This document shows, one piece after another, positions 1 to 6,984 of a stretch of DNA of 9,519 nucleotides. The stretch lies in NCBI GenBank assembly GCA_958438185.1, contig CAUBQU010000034.1:1-9519 (forward strand), in the 5' to 3' direction. This DNA comes from an uncultured Oscillospiraceae bacterium. GTDB taxonomy: Bacteria; Bacillota; Clostridia; Oscillospirales; Oscillospiraceae. The notes below the pieces were generated by a model. The model saw nothing but the letters and a program-made list of their open reading frames with translations. It did not search any database and was not told where the DNA came from. A program made the translations under genes and the position numbers. Within the stretch, counting starts at the first letter, position 1. Each line of letters opens with the position of its first letter.

Positions 1-2
1 AC

Positions 3-23
3 AAGGGCTATGCCCGCATATGA
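3..23 (+). CDS. possible 3' end of an upstream gene (partial)
   Basis: Reading from base 3, six sense codons (K-G-Y-A-R-I) are followed by TGA at 21-23, five bases before a GC-rich hairpin terminator. A stop codon just ahead of a terminator is what the end of an upstream + strand gene would look like. Six codons cannot identify a product and the frame could be chance, so this is a weak call. Confidence 0.2.
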   Translation, partial: KGYARI

Positions 24-56
24 AAAACCCCCGGCTTGGCCGGGGGATGTTTATTA
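23..56. terminator. GC-rich hairpin terminator upstream of the cluster
   Basis: Bases 28-35 and 39-46 form a perfect 8-bp GC stem with a 3-base loop. On the + strand it is followed by a weak T-rich tail (ATGTTTATT). On the - strand it is followed by five T (complement of the A run at 23-27), so it could work both ways. It most likely insulates the cluster from an upstream + strand gene ending near base 23. Confidence 0.65.
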
Positions 57-122
57 TGCTTGGCCTTCATATTGTGAAAAATACCGCGCAGGGTCGCGCC
101 GGTAGAGAGAAGCCTGAATCAA

Positions 123-151
123 TTGACACAGAGCGGGGAATATGCTAAGAT
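123..151 (+). promoter_or_regulatory. sigma-A type promoter for the cluster
   Basis: A consensus -35 box TTGACA (123-128) is followed after exactly 17 bases by TAAGAT (146-151), which is preceded by TGC (143-145), an extended -10 motif. Transcription would start near 158, about 20 bases before the first start codon. It is the only convincing promoter found ahead of the main gene set, so it probably drives the small TM1266-family gene and, through the leader at 453-555, the rest of the operon. Confidence 0.75.
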
Positions 152-179
152 AAGAAAAACAAAGTTTGGAGTGGGTCAG

Positions 180-446
180 ATGGAACACCGTGTGGCAATG
201 ATCAGCATTATCGCCCAGGAGACGGAGGGCGTGGAGCAGCTCAATGCGCTGCTGCATGAATACGCGCCGTATATTATCGGCCGGATGGGGATCCCGTACC
301 GGCAGCGGGGGATCCACATCATCAGCGTTGCCATGGATGCGCCCCAGGATGCGATCAACACCCTGGCGGGCAAGCTTGGCAAGCTCGAAGGGATCAGCGC
401 CAAAACGGCGTATTCCAATCTGACATTTCCCGCATCACAGGAATAA
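180..446 (+). CDS. TM1266-family small protein (putative hydrogenase-system regulator)
   Basis: This 88-residue protein matches the TM1266 family, usually annotated as a putative iron-only hydrogenase system regulator. The family has a compact ferredoxin-like/ACT-like fold with no DNA-binding domain, and members are commonly encoded near HydE/HydF/HydG; the ligand is not established. Visible hallmarks are the N-terminal beta strand (RVAMISII, 4-11), the GRMGIP motif (34-39), a second strand containing HIIS (46-49), DAP (53-55) and the closing G-x-S-x-K-x-A-Y (71-78). His26, Tyr28 and His46 also occur in the domain fused to the ABC ATPase downstream. The ATG at 180 is preferred: GGAG (168-171) lies 8 bases upstream, the family alignment begins there, and the longer TTG start at 123 would overlap the -35 box. 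It is the first gene after the promoter, separated from the rest by an attenuator-like leader. A sensory role is inferred. Confidence 0.88.
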   Translation: MEHRVAMISIIAQETEGVEQLNALLHEYAPYIIGRMGIPYRQRGIHIISVAMDAPQDAINTLAGKLGKLEGISAKTAYSNLTFPASQE

Positions 447-452
447 AAATAA

Positions 453-555
453 GCATCCTGACGCCGAAAATGTGATTTGAGGCGAAAGGATACGCGCAGC
501 GACTGTATTGTTTTGCCTAAGAGCGCCGTATCCTTTCGGATGCGGCGTTTTTGTT
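453..555 (+). promoter_or_regulatory. attenuator or riboswitch-like leader with mutually exclusive hairpins
   Basis: Three pairings compete. (1) Hairpin A: 455-459 pairs with 487-491, then a 2x2 purine internal loop (GA 460-461 / AA 485-486), then 462-465 with 481-484, closing a 15-base loop. (2) A perfect 12-bp pairing of 483-494 with 527-538, extended by three pairs around one bulged base. (3) The terminator hairpin 524-533 with 538-547, followed by a T run. Pairing 2 uses the 3' strand of hairpin A and breaks up the terminator, so it behaves as an antiterminator; hairpin A would sequester it and permit termination. This is the logic of a transcription attenuator controlling the permease and everything beyond it. 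No known riboswitch consensus was recognised. The ligand or protein that would shift the balance is unknown. Confidence 0.6.
524..555 (+). terminator. intrinsic terminator between the TM1266 gene and the permease
   Basis: Bases 524-533 pair with 538-547 (10 bp including one G-T pair) around a TTTC tetraloop, followed at once by TTTTTGTT. This is a textbook rho-independent terminator. It sits about 40 bases ahead of the permease start and no strong promoter follows it, so expression of the downstream genes probably depends on readthrough. Confidence 0.85.
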
Positions 556-593
556 ATGCTATATGACGCAACGAGAAAGGATGCGGGTGCAAT

Positions 594-1622
594 ATGAAAA
601 AAACACATTCCCTTGTGCCGGGCAGGCTCACCGGGCGGGCGCGGCTTGTCTTATGGCTGCTGCCGCCGGTGACGCTGCTGGTCTGCCTGTGTCTGGGCCG
701 CATCCCGGCGCCGCCTGGCGCGCTGCTGCGCTGCATCGGCGCAAAACTCGGCCTTTGCGCGGCACCCGGCGGCCAATATGCCCAGATCTTTTGGTCCATG
801 CGGCTGCCGCGGCTGCTGCTGGCGATCCTGGTGGGAGCCGGGCTTTCTGTCGCGGGCTGCGTGTTCCAGAGTCTGTTTGCAAATCCGCTGGCGACGCCGG
901 ACACGCTGGGCGTGGCCTCCGGCGCCAGCTGTGGCGCGGCCCTGGCCCTACTGCTGGGCTTCGGCCTGACGGGTCTGCAGCTGACGGCGACGGTGTTCGG
1001 CATCGGCGCGGTCGGCCTGACTTGGCTGGCCGCCAGCGGAAAAAGCGGCGGGCGCAGCCGCATCGTCCTGGCGGGCATTATGATTGGCTCGCTGTTTTCG
1101 GCGCTGATCTCACTTTTAAAATACGTCGCTGACCCAGAGTCCCAGCTCCCGGCCATTACCTATTGGCTCATGGGCAGCTTTGATTCTGCATCGTATGGGA
1201 CGCTGGCGCTGGGGGCGATCCCCATCGCGCTGGGGATCGGGCTCCTGCTGGCGCTGCGTTGGCGGCTGAACCTGCTGCCGCTCTCCGACGAAGAGGCCCG
1301 GACCTCCGGCGTGCGCATCGGCGCGCTGCGGGCGGTGTGCATTCTCTGCGCCACAGCTATCACGGCGGCCTGTGTTTCTATGAGCGGCCAGGTGGGCTGG
1401 GTCGGCCTGCTGGCGCCCCACGTGTGCCGCATGAAATTTGGCAATAATCATCTGTCGCTGCTGCCAGCCTGCATCAGCCTGGGGGCAGTCTTTATGATGC
1501 TGGTCGATACGGCAGCGCGGTCGCTGTCGGCGGGGGTCATCCCGCTCTCGGTTTTGACGGCGATTTTTGGCGCACCATTCTTTATCGTGCTGATGCGCCG
1601 GTCCGGGGGGTGGCAGCTATGA
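594..1622 (+). CDS. FecCD/BtuC-type ABC transporter permease
   Basis: A 342-residue integral membrane protein, the expected length for the FecCD family, which forms dimeric membrane channels importing iron-siderophores, haem, cobalamin or related metal complexes. Signatures include RLPR (70-73), the block from Gly88 to Gly106 containing the SLFANPLATPDTLG pattern, several further hydrophobic spans, and GLLAPH (271-276), which belongs to the cytoplasmic loop contacting the ATPase. The C-terminal IPLSVLTAIFGAPFF pattern is also typical. The start at 594 gives the usual short cytoplasmic N-terminus; the upstream purine-rich AGAAAGG (574-580) is rather far away, with GGGTG (584-588) nearer. Its stop overlaps the ATPase start by four bases. 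The transported substrate cannot be read from the sequence; iron or a metal chelate is the natural guess given the iron-sulfur enzymes encoded alongside. Confidence 0.93.
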   Translation: MKKTHSLVPGRLTGRARLVLWLLPPVTLLVCLCLGRIPAPPGALLRCIGAKLGLCAAPGGQYAQIFWSMRLPRLLLAILVGAGLSVAGCVFQSLFANPLATPDTLGVASGASCGAALALLLGFGLTGLQLTATVFGIGAVGLTWLAASGKSGGRSRIVLAGIMIGSLFSALISLLKYVADPESQLPAITYWLMGSFDSASYGTLALGAIPIALGIGLLLALRWRLNLLPLSDEEARTSGVRIGALRAVCILCATAITAACVSMSGQVGWVGLLAPHVCRMKFGNNHLSLLPACISLGAVFMMLVDTAARSLSAGVIPLSVLTAIFGAPFFIVLMRRSGGWQL

Positions 1623-2686
1623 AACTAGAAGTCCGGGGCGGCTGCTTTGCCTATCCGAAAAGCGACCGCCAGATTTTAAAAGAGATCTCCTTCTGCGCCG
1701 CGTCCGGCCAGACGGTGGCGATCCTTGGGCCCAACGGCGCGGGGAAAACGACGCTGCTGCGCTGCATCATGGGCCTGTTCCGCTGGCAGTCCGGCATGAC
1801 ATATCTGGACGGCGTGGCGCTGCGGGAGCTGGCACCGGGGCAACTGTGGCGCACAATCTCCTACGTGCCCCAGATGCGAGTGGCGTCGGCGGCGTATACC
1901 GTCGAGGAGACCGTCCTGCTGGGCCGCAGCGCCCGCATCGGGCCGTTTGCCCTGCCGGGGCAGGCGGATGTGCAGGCGGCCGAGGCGGCGATGGACCGGC
2001 TGGGCCTGCTGCCGCTCAGGCAGCAAAAATGCAGCGCCCTTTCCGGCGGGCAGATGCAGCTGGTGCTGCTGGCCCGGGCGCTGGTCAATGACCCGCAGGT
2101 CCTGATCCTGGATGAGCCGGAGTCCAATCTGGATTTTCGCAATCAGCTTTTGATGCTGGAGACCATCGCGGATCTGGCCCGCCAAGGGGTCCTGTGCCTG
2201 TTCAACACCCACTATCCGGCCCACGCGCTGCGCTGGGCAGACCATGCCCTGCTGCTGGAGCAGACGGGGCGCTATCAATACGGGCCCGCGGGGGAGGTCA
2301 TCACCCAGGGGAAGATCGAGGCGGCCTTTGGCGTCCAGACGCTGCTCGGCGAGTGGGAGACGCCGGAGGCGGTCTTCCGGGATATTTTTCCGGTCTGCCT
2401 GGCAGAGCCTGCAAAGCCAGCGGCGGATGCTTCGACGCGGGCCATCGCCGTGCTGGCGCTGGTGTTCCCGGACCGGGACTGTGCCGGAGCGATCAACGCG
2501 GTGCTACATCGCTATCGCCACGCCGTCACCGGCCGCATGGGGATGCCCCGGCGGGACCTGGGCCTGCATCTGATCAGCATCAGTCTGGATGCGACCCGGG
2601 GCGAGATCCAGGCGTTGACCGATCAACTTAGCCGCATCCCCGGTGTCAGCGTGAAGGCGGCTTATGCAAAGGAGTGGGAGACATGA
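1619..2686 (+). CDS. ABC transporter ATPase with C-terminal TM1266-like domain
   Basis: The 355-residue protein energises the FecCD permease. Residues 1-230 are a complete FecE-type ATPase: Walker A GPNGAGKTT (37-45), Q-loop Gln85, signature LSGGQ (141-145), Walker B VLILDE (161-166), D-loop NLD (170-172) and switch His198. FecE-type ATPases normally end at about 250-270 residues. Here a linker is followed by an extra domain at about 273-351 that aligns without gaps to the stand-alone TM1266 protein at 180-446; a hand count gives 26 identities in 75 positions, including GRMGMP (305-310), His297, Tyr299, His317 and G-x-S-x-K-x-A-Y (342-349). By analogy with regulatory C-terminal domains on MetN or ModC, it may sense a ligand and gate transport; that is inference. 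The ATG at 1619, in an ATGA overlap with the permease stop and 8 bases after GGGGGG, is preferred over GTG 1610. Confidence 0.93.
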   Translation: MKLEVRGGCFAYPKSDRQILKEISFCAASGQTVAILGPNGAGKTTLLRCIMGLFRWQSGMTYLDGVALRELAPGQLWRTISYVPQMRVASAAYTVEETVLLGRSARIGPFALPGQADVQAAEAAMDRLGLLPLRQQKCSALSGGQMQLVLLARALVNDPQVLILDEPESNLDFRNQLLMLETIADLARQGVLCLFNTHYPAHALRWADHALLLEQTGRYQYGPAGEVITQGKIEAAFGVQTLLGEWETPEAVFRDIFPVCLAEPAKPAADASTRAIAVLALVFPDRDCAGAINAVLHRYRHAVTGRMGMPRRDLGLHLISISLDATRGEIQALTDQLSRIPGVSVKAAYAKEWET

Positions 2687-3741
2687 AGTGCGAAAAGCTG
2701 CTGCAAACGCTGCAGCGGGCGCATCGTCTGGCCCCGGAGGAGTGGGCGTTTTTACTGGCGCACTGGCAAGACTGCGCCGATGAAGCGATGGCGCTTGCCC
2801 GGAAGGCCACTGTCGCCCGGTTCGGAACAAAGATTTTCTTTCGGGGCATTGTTGAATTTACAAGCTATTGCCGCAACGACTGCCTCTATTGCGGCCTGCG
2901 CCGGTCTAACCAGGCGGCGGACCGCTATCGCCTGACGCAGGAGGAGATATTGGCCTGCTGCGCGGCGGGCTACGCGCTGGATTTCCGGACTTTTGTCCTG
3001 CAGGGCGGCGAGGATGGGTACTGGACGGATGACCGGTTAGTCGCGCTGGTCGCGGCCATCCGGCAGCGCTTTCCCGATTGCGCCATCACGCTCTCCGTCG
3101 GGGAGCGGAGCCGGGCGTCCTACCAGCGGCTGTTTGACGCTGGTGCGGACCGCTATCTGCTGCGCCACGAGACGGCGTGCCCGGGCCATTACCGCAGGCT
3201 CCATCCGCCGGAGATGCATTGGGAAAACCGGCTGCGCTGCCTGCATGATCTTTTGGAGATTGGCTACCAGACCGGCTGCGGTATGATGGTTGGCACGCCG
3301 GGGCAGACGGTACAGACCCTGGCGCAGGATATGCAGCTGCTGCAGCAGCTGCGGCCCCAGATGGTGGGCATCGGTCCGTTTTTGCCCCACCGCGATACCC
3401 CACTGCGGGATGCGCCGCCTGGCGACCCGCGCTTGACCTGCTATTTGCTGGCCCTAACACGGCTGCTGCTGCCGGATGCACTGCTCCCGGCGACGACGGC
3501 CCTGGGTACGGCGGAGGCCGACGGCAGAAAGCAAGGCGTCCTGGCGGGGTGCAATGTCGTGATGCCGAATCTATCGCCGCAGGCGGTGCGGAAAAAATAT
3601 ATGCTCTATGACAACAAAGCGGGGACGGACCTCTCCGCTGCCGCGGGTGTCCAGCTGCTGCGGGCGCAGATGGCGGAGATCGGCTATACCGTCGTCACAG
3701 GACGCGGCGATTTTGTGCCGGGGCAGGAGGAAATGAAATGA
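2683..3741 (+). CDS. hydE: HydE-like radical SAM [FeFe]-hydrogenase maturase
   Basis: A 352-residue radical S-adenosylmethionine enzyme of the HydE type. HydE acts in H-cluster assembly, processing the iron-carbonyl-cyanide product of HydG before loading on HydF. The cluster-binding motif is CRNDCLYC (Cys63, Cys67, Cys70), preceded by RGIVEFTSY and followed by HydE-typical stretches: [55 protein letters not shown] and NVVMPNLSP. These cover nearly the whole protein, so the family call is strong. The region after KKYMLYDNK (about 304-325) lacks the cysteines that carry a second iron-sulfur cluster in some HydE proteins. The start at 2683 is in an ATGA overlap with the ATPase stop and has AAAGGAG 8 bases upstream. 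No HydG is encoded here, and the next gene is NifH-like, so its substrate may differ from classical HydE. Confidence 0.93.
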   Translation: MKCEKLLQTLQRAHRLAPEEWAFLLAHWQDCADEAMALARKATVARFGTKIFFRGIVEFTSYCRNDCLYCGLRRSNQAADRYRLTQEEILACCAAGYALDFRTFVLQGGEDGYWTDDRLVALVAAIRQRFPDCAITLSVGERSRASYQRLFDAGADRYLLRHETACPGHYRRLHPPEMHWENRLRCLHDLLEIGYQTGCGMMVGTPGQTVQTLAQDMQLLQQLRPQMVGIGPFLPHRDTPLRDAPPGDPRLTCYLLALTRLLLPDALLPATTALGTAEADGRKQGVLAGCNVVMPNLSPQAVRKKYMLYDNKAGTDLSAAAGVQLLRAQMAEIGYTVVTGRGDFVPGQEEMK

Positions 3742-4499
3742 TCAAAATTGCAGTATACGGAAAGGGCGGCATCGGGAAATCCACCACCGTCTCCAATCTG
3801 GCGGTTGCGTTGGCAGAGTCGGGGCTGCGGGTCATGCAGATCGGCTGTGACCCCAAGGCGGACTCGACCCTAAGCCTGCGCCAGGGCCAGCCGATGGAGA
3901 CGGTACTGGACCTGATCCGCACCAAGCCCGGTGGCCCGCAGCTGGAGGAGATGGTCCGCATCGGCTACGGCGGCGTCGCCTGCGTCGAAGCAGGCGGCCC
4001 GACGCCTGGGATGGGCTGCGCCGGGCGGGGGATCATTGCCGCCCTGGAAAAGTTGGCCCAGCAAAAGGCCTATGAGGTCTACAAGCCGGATGTGGTATTC
4101 TACGATGTCCTGGGGGATGTCGTCTGCGGGGGCTTTGCCATGCCCATGCGCAGCGGCTATGCGGACCGGGTGTTTATTCTGACCTCCGGGGAGAATATGG
4201 CGCTGCATGCGGCGGCGAATATCGCCATGGCCGTCGAACAATTCCGCGGCCGGGGGTATGCGACGCTGGGCGGTCTGATCCTCAACTGCCGCCAGGTGCC
4301 CCGGGAGCTGGAAAAGGCCCAGGAGCTGGCCCAGGATATCGGCGCGGACCTCACGGGCATCCTCCCCCGAAGCCAGACCGTGCAGGACGCCGAAGCGCTG
4401 GGGAAGACCGTTCTGGAAGCCTTCCCGGATAGCGAGATGGCGGCGTGCTACCGCTGCCTTGCCCAGGCGGTCCTGCAGCGCTGCGAGGTGGCGCTATGA
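3738..4499 (+). CDS. NifH-like iron protein (ATP-dependent reductase component)
   Basis: A 253-residue NifH/BchL/CfbC-type P-loop protein that should form a homodimer bridged by one [4Fe-4S] cluster and pass electrons to a NifDK-like partner with ATP hydrolysis. It has the deviant Walker [10 protein letters not shown] (8-16), GCDPKADST (36-44), the first cluster ligand in GMGCAGRG (Cys94) with Arg97 at the position equivalent to nitrogenase Arg100, and the switch II/second ligand segment [11 protein letters not shown] (Cys130). It is somewhat shorter than true NifH (about 275-295 residues), mainly at the C-terminus. The start overlaps the hydE stop (ATGA) and has a perfect AGGAGG 7 bases upstream, the best ribosome binding site in the operon. 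The adjacent NifD- and NifK-like genes are its obvious partners. It belongs with nitrogenase-like systems rather than nitrogen fixation; the exact subgroup needs phylogeny. Confidence 0.94.
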   Translation: MIKIAVYGKGGIGKSTTVSNLAVALAESGLRVMQIGCDPKADSTLSLRQGQPMETVLDLIRTKPGGPQLEEMVRIGYGGVACVEAGGPTPGMGCAGRGIIAALEKLAQQKAYEVYKPDVVFYDVLGDVVCGGFAMPMRSGYADRVFILTSGENMALHAAANIAMAVEQFRGRGYATLGGLILNCRQVPRELEKAQELAQDIGADLTGILPRSQTVQDAEALGKTVLEAFPDSEMAACYRCLAQAVLQRCEVAL

Positions 4500-5821
4500 T
4501 GCGGCAAGTGGGGGGCGCTGCTCCGTCTGCGGGGATTGCCCTCGGCAAGGCTGCCTTTCCGGCGCCGTTTCCCGGTGGGCTGGAGTACAGCGCTCCGGCG
4601 CGGGGCGTCTGGAATATCGTCCATGCCGGGATGCTGGTGCCCCAGGCGCATGAGATCTATGTCTGCGCCCAAGGCTGTCTGCGGGGCGTCGTCCTGACGG
4701 CGGCGGAGATGGGCGCGTCAGCGCGGTTTTCCACGGTGACCATTGAAGAACACGACCTCTATGATGGCAATCTGGAGTCGCTGCTGATCGAGGGCGTGAC
4801 GGATATTTTGCAGCGCCTGTCCGCGCTGCCACCTGCAGTGCTGGTCTACAGCAGTTGCGTGCATCACTTTATGGCGACGGACCTGGCCCTGTGCTACCGG
4901 GAGCTCCGGGCGCGCTTTCCCGGTGTTGCATTTACCGATTGCTACATGAACCCAATCCTGCGCAAAAGCGGCCTGACGCCGGACCAGCTGATGCGTCGGC
5001 AGCTCTATAGCTTGCTTGCGCCGCTGGAGCAGGATGGCGGGGTGAATTTCGTCGGCAGCTTTTATGCTTTGAACCGCGACAGTGACTTGGTGCGCCTTAT
5101 TACTGCGTCCGGGCGGCCGCTGCGGGAGATCACCGCCTGCAAGACCTATGCGGACTATTTGCAAATGGCCTGCGGCAGCCTGAATTTGATCACCCATCCC
5201 GCAGCAGAGCCGGTGGGGCCGTATTTGCAGGCGAAGCTGGGCCAGCGGTATTTATACCTCCCGGTGGCCTACCGGGCGGAGGAGATCCGCCAGCAGCAGG
5301 CGCAGCTTGCGCAGGCGCTGGAGCTCCCAGTGGACACGCCGCAGCTGGATGCGGCCGAGGCGCAGGCCATGCAGGCGCTGGTCGAAGCCCGGGCGTGCAT
5401 CGGCAGCGCGCCGATCGCCCTGGATCACACGGCGACGATGCGCCCCCTGGCCCTGGCCCGGCTGCTGGTGGAGGCGGGCTTCCATGTCGAGAAGCTCTAT
5501 TGTGACAGCTTCGCCCCGCTGGAAGCGGCGGACTTTGCCTGGCTCCAGCGCCACGCACCGGAGATCACCCTACTGCCGACGACTGCGCCTCGGATGCGGG
5601 TGGAGCCCAGGCAAAGCCAGGAAAAGACCCTGGCCATCGGCCAGAAGGCGGCGTATTTCACCGGCAGCGCGTATTTTGTGAACCTGGTGGAGGGCGGGGG
5701 CCTGTCCGGCTTTGCTGGGATCGCCCATCTGGCGGCGCAGATGCGGGAGGCCTTCGCGCAGCCGAAGGAGACTCAGCGCTTGATCGAACAAAAAGGCTTT
5801 GGCTGCGGGTGCTGCTTATGA
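4496..5821 (+). CDS. NifD-like nitrogenase component 1 subunit
   Basis: A 441-residue member of the nitrogenase component 1 family (NifD/NifK, BchN/B, CfbD and relatives). Cys57 and Cys61 in [10 protein letters not shown] and Cys121 in VYSSCVHH lie where component 1 proteins hold P-cluster-type ligands. By hand alignment the FeMo-cofactor ligands are missing: the NifD Cys275 position falls near His234 (NLITHP) and the His442 position at Val395 ([13 protein letters not shown]). A nitrogen-fixing active site is therefore unlikely. The protein ends in GFGCGCCL, a cysteine-rich tail (Cys437, 439, 440) that could bind metal or a cluster. The ATG at 4496 overlaps the nifH-like stop (ATGA) with GAGGTGG (4484-4490) ahead; an adjacent ATG at 4499 is the alternative. 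It presumably pairs with the next product and receives electrons from the NifH-like protein. The substrate is unknown. Confidence 0.87.
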   Translation: MMRQVGGAAPSAGIALGKAAFPAPFPGGLEYSAPARGVWNIVHAGMLVPQAHEIYVCAQGCLRGVVLTAAEMGASARFSTVTIEEHDLYDGNLESLLIEGVTDILQRLSALPPAVLVYSSCVHHFMATDLALCYRELRARFPGVAFTDCYMNPILRKSGLTPDQLMRRQLYSLLAPLEQDGGVNFVGSFYALNRDSDLVRLITASGRPLREITACKTYADYLQMACGSLNLITHPAAEPVGPYLQAKLGQRYLYLPVAYRAEEIRQQQAQLAQALELPVDTPQLDAAEAQAMQALVEARACIGSAPIALDHTATMRPLALARLLVEAGFHVEKLYCDSFAPLEAADFAWLQRHAPEITLLPTTAPRMRVEPRQSQEKTLAIGQKAAYFTGSAYFVNLVEGGGLSGFAGIAHLAAQMREAFAQPKETQRLIEQKGFGCGCCL

Positions 5822-6960
5822 GAAAGATACAAGAGAAGGTTCAAAAACAGACGCAGAAAGTCATTTCGACTTATACTGCCGACGTCTCCGGCGTCTGCTC
5901 AGCCCTGTTTGAGTTGGGGGGGATGACCGTCATGCACGACGCCTCCGGGTGCAACTCGACATACAATACCCACGATGAGCCCCGCTGGTACGACAGTGAC
6001 AGCCTGGTCTTCCTCTCCGGTTTGACAGAGATGGAGGCGATTTTGGGCGACGACCAGAGACTGATCGCGGATATCGTCACAGCGGCGCGGGAGCTACAGC
6101 CGCGGTTTATTGCCATCGCCGGTTCCCCCATCCCATCCCTGACCGGCTGCGACCTTCCGGCCATTGCGGCCAGCATCGAAGCCGAGACAGGCATCTGCAC
6201 CTTCGGCTTTGCGACAACGGGGATGCAGTCCTATGTGACCGGGGCCGGAATGGCGCTGGCGGCGATCGCCCGGCGGCTGACGAAGCCGGTGCCCCGGGCC
6301 AAACTACCGACGGTCAATCTCCTGGGGGCGACGCCCTTGGATTTCCCGCTGCACGGGGCGATCCCGGATATGATCGCGTGGCTGCAGGACGCGGGCTACC
6401 GGGTGCAGAGCACCTGGGCCATGGGGTCGACGCTGGAGGACCTGTGCGGCGCTGGGGCGGCGTGGGTAAATCTGGTCATTTCCAGCACCGGCCTGCCTGC
6501 TGCGCAGGCGCTGCAGGAGAAATTTGGCACGCCCTATGTCGTCGGCACCCCGGCGGGGCAGGCGTTTTGCCGGGTCCTGCTGGAGCATCTGGCCCGCAGC
6601 GCCTGCACGGGGCGCAGCAGCGTGGCGTTTGCCGACTGCAGGCCGGATGGCGCGGGCGTCATTCTGGGCGAAGCCGCCACGGCCCGTTCCCTGGCGGCGG
6701 CCATCGGCCTGGAGCGGGGTGCGACGCCGCAGGTCCTCTGCCCGCTGGAAGCGCCGCCCGGCCTGCTGTCCGGTGGCGACGCGGCGATGCGGGCGGAGTG
6801 CGACTTGGAGCAGCGTCTGCGCGCTGCCGCCTGGGTCGCGGCGGACCCCTTATACCGGCCCATCGTTCCGGCGCAGACGCCGTTTTATGCCCTGCCCCAT
6901 CCCGCTTTTTCCGGCAGGATCTGGCGCGGCCAGATGGTCAATCTTGTGAAGCATTTATAA
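5818..6960 (+). CDS. NifK-like nitrogenase component 1 subunit
   Basis: A 380-residue second component 1 subunit, much shorter than NifK (about 510-520 residues). Three cysteines match the spacing of cluster ligands: Cys27 (DVSGVCSALFELGG), Cys45 (MHDASGCNSTYNTHDEPRW) and Cys111 (GSPIPSLTGCDLPAI). The GLTEMEAILGDDQRLIADI segment (68-86) is the counterpart of the conserved block between ligands two and three in component 1 proteins. Further on are ATTGMQSYVTGAGMA and LLGATPLDF, typical of the Rossmann-like domains. Together with the NifD-like subunit it would supply six cysteines to an interface cluster. The ATG at 5818 is in an ATGA overlap with the preceding stop; the ribosome binding site is weak (GCGGGTG), which suggests translational coupling. 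GTG 5809 is possible but adds only three residues. It could alternatively be called a CfbD/BchB-like protein. Confidence 0.86.
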   Translation: MRKIQEKVQKQTQKVISTYTADVSGVCSALFELGGMTVMHDASGCNSTYNTHDEPRWYDSDSLVFLSGLTEMEAILGDDQRLIADIVTAARELQPRFIAIAGSPIPSLTGCDLPAIAASIEAETGICTFGFATTGMQSYVTGAGMALAAIARRLTKPVPRAKLPTVNLLGATPLDFPLHGAIPDMIAWLQDAGYRVQSTWAMGSTLEDLCGAGAAWVNLVISSTGLPAAQALQEKFGTPYVVGTPAGQAFCRVLLEHLARSACTGRSSVAFADCRPDGAGVILGEAATARSLAAAIGLERGATPQVLCPLEAPPGLLSGGDAAMRAECDLEQRLRAAAWVAADPLYRPIVPAQTPFYALPHPAFSGRIWRGQMVNLVKHL

Positions 6961-6984
6961 AGTGACAAAAAAGGAGAATACGCA

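Noticed and set aside
83..103. Imperfect hairpin (7 bp with one bulge) upstream of the first promoter
   Set aside because: It has no T run and no second copy near the other promoter; it could be an operator but nothing else in the sequence supports that.
123..179. TTG start at 123 giving a 107-residue TM1266 protein
   Set aside because: The extra residues do not fit the family, the codon coincides with the -35 box, and a good ribosome binding site precedes ATG 180.
54..317. Minus-strand open frame of 87 codons near the left edge
   Set aside because: It overlaps the well-supported TM1266 gene and its promoter, has no recognisable domain, and is of a length expected by chance in G+C-rich coding DNA.
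555..565. Extended -10-like TGCTATATG just after the leader terminator
   Set aside because: No acceptable -35 element lies 16-18 bases upstream, so an internal promoter is not supported, though it is not excluded.
4445..4495. Upstream GTG start for the NifD-like protein
   Set aside because: It would overlap the nifH-like gene by more than 50 bases, while ATG 4496 gives the same ATGA overlap seen at the other junctions and has a nearby ribosome binding site.
3738..6960. True molybdenum nitrogenase (nifHDK)
   Set aside because: The subunits are too short, the FeMo-cofactor ligands appear absent, and no nifE, nifN or nifB is present in the window.
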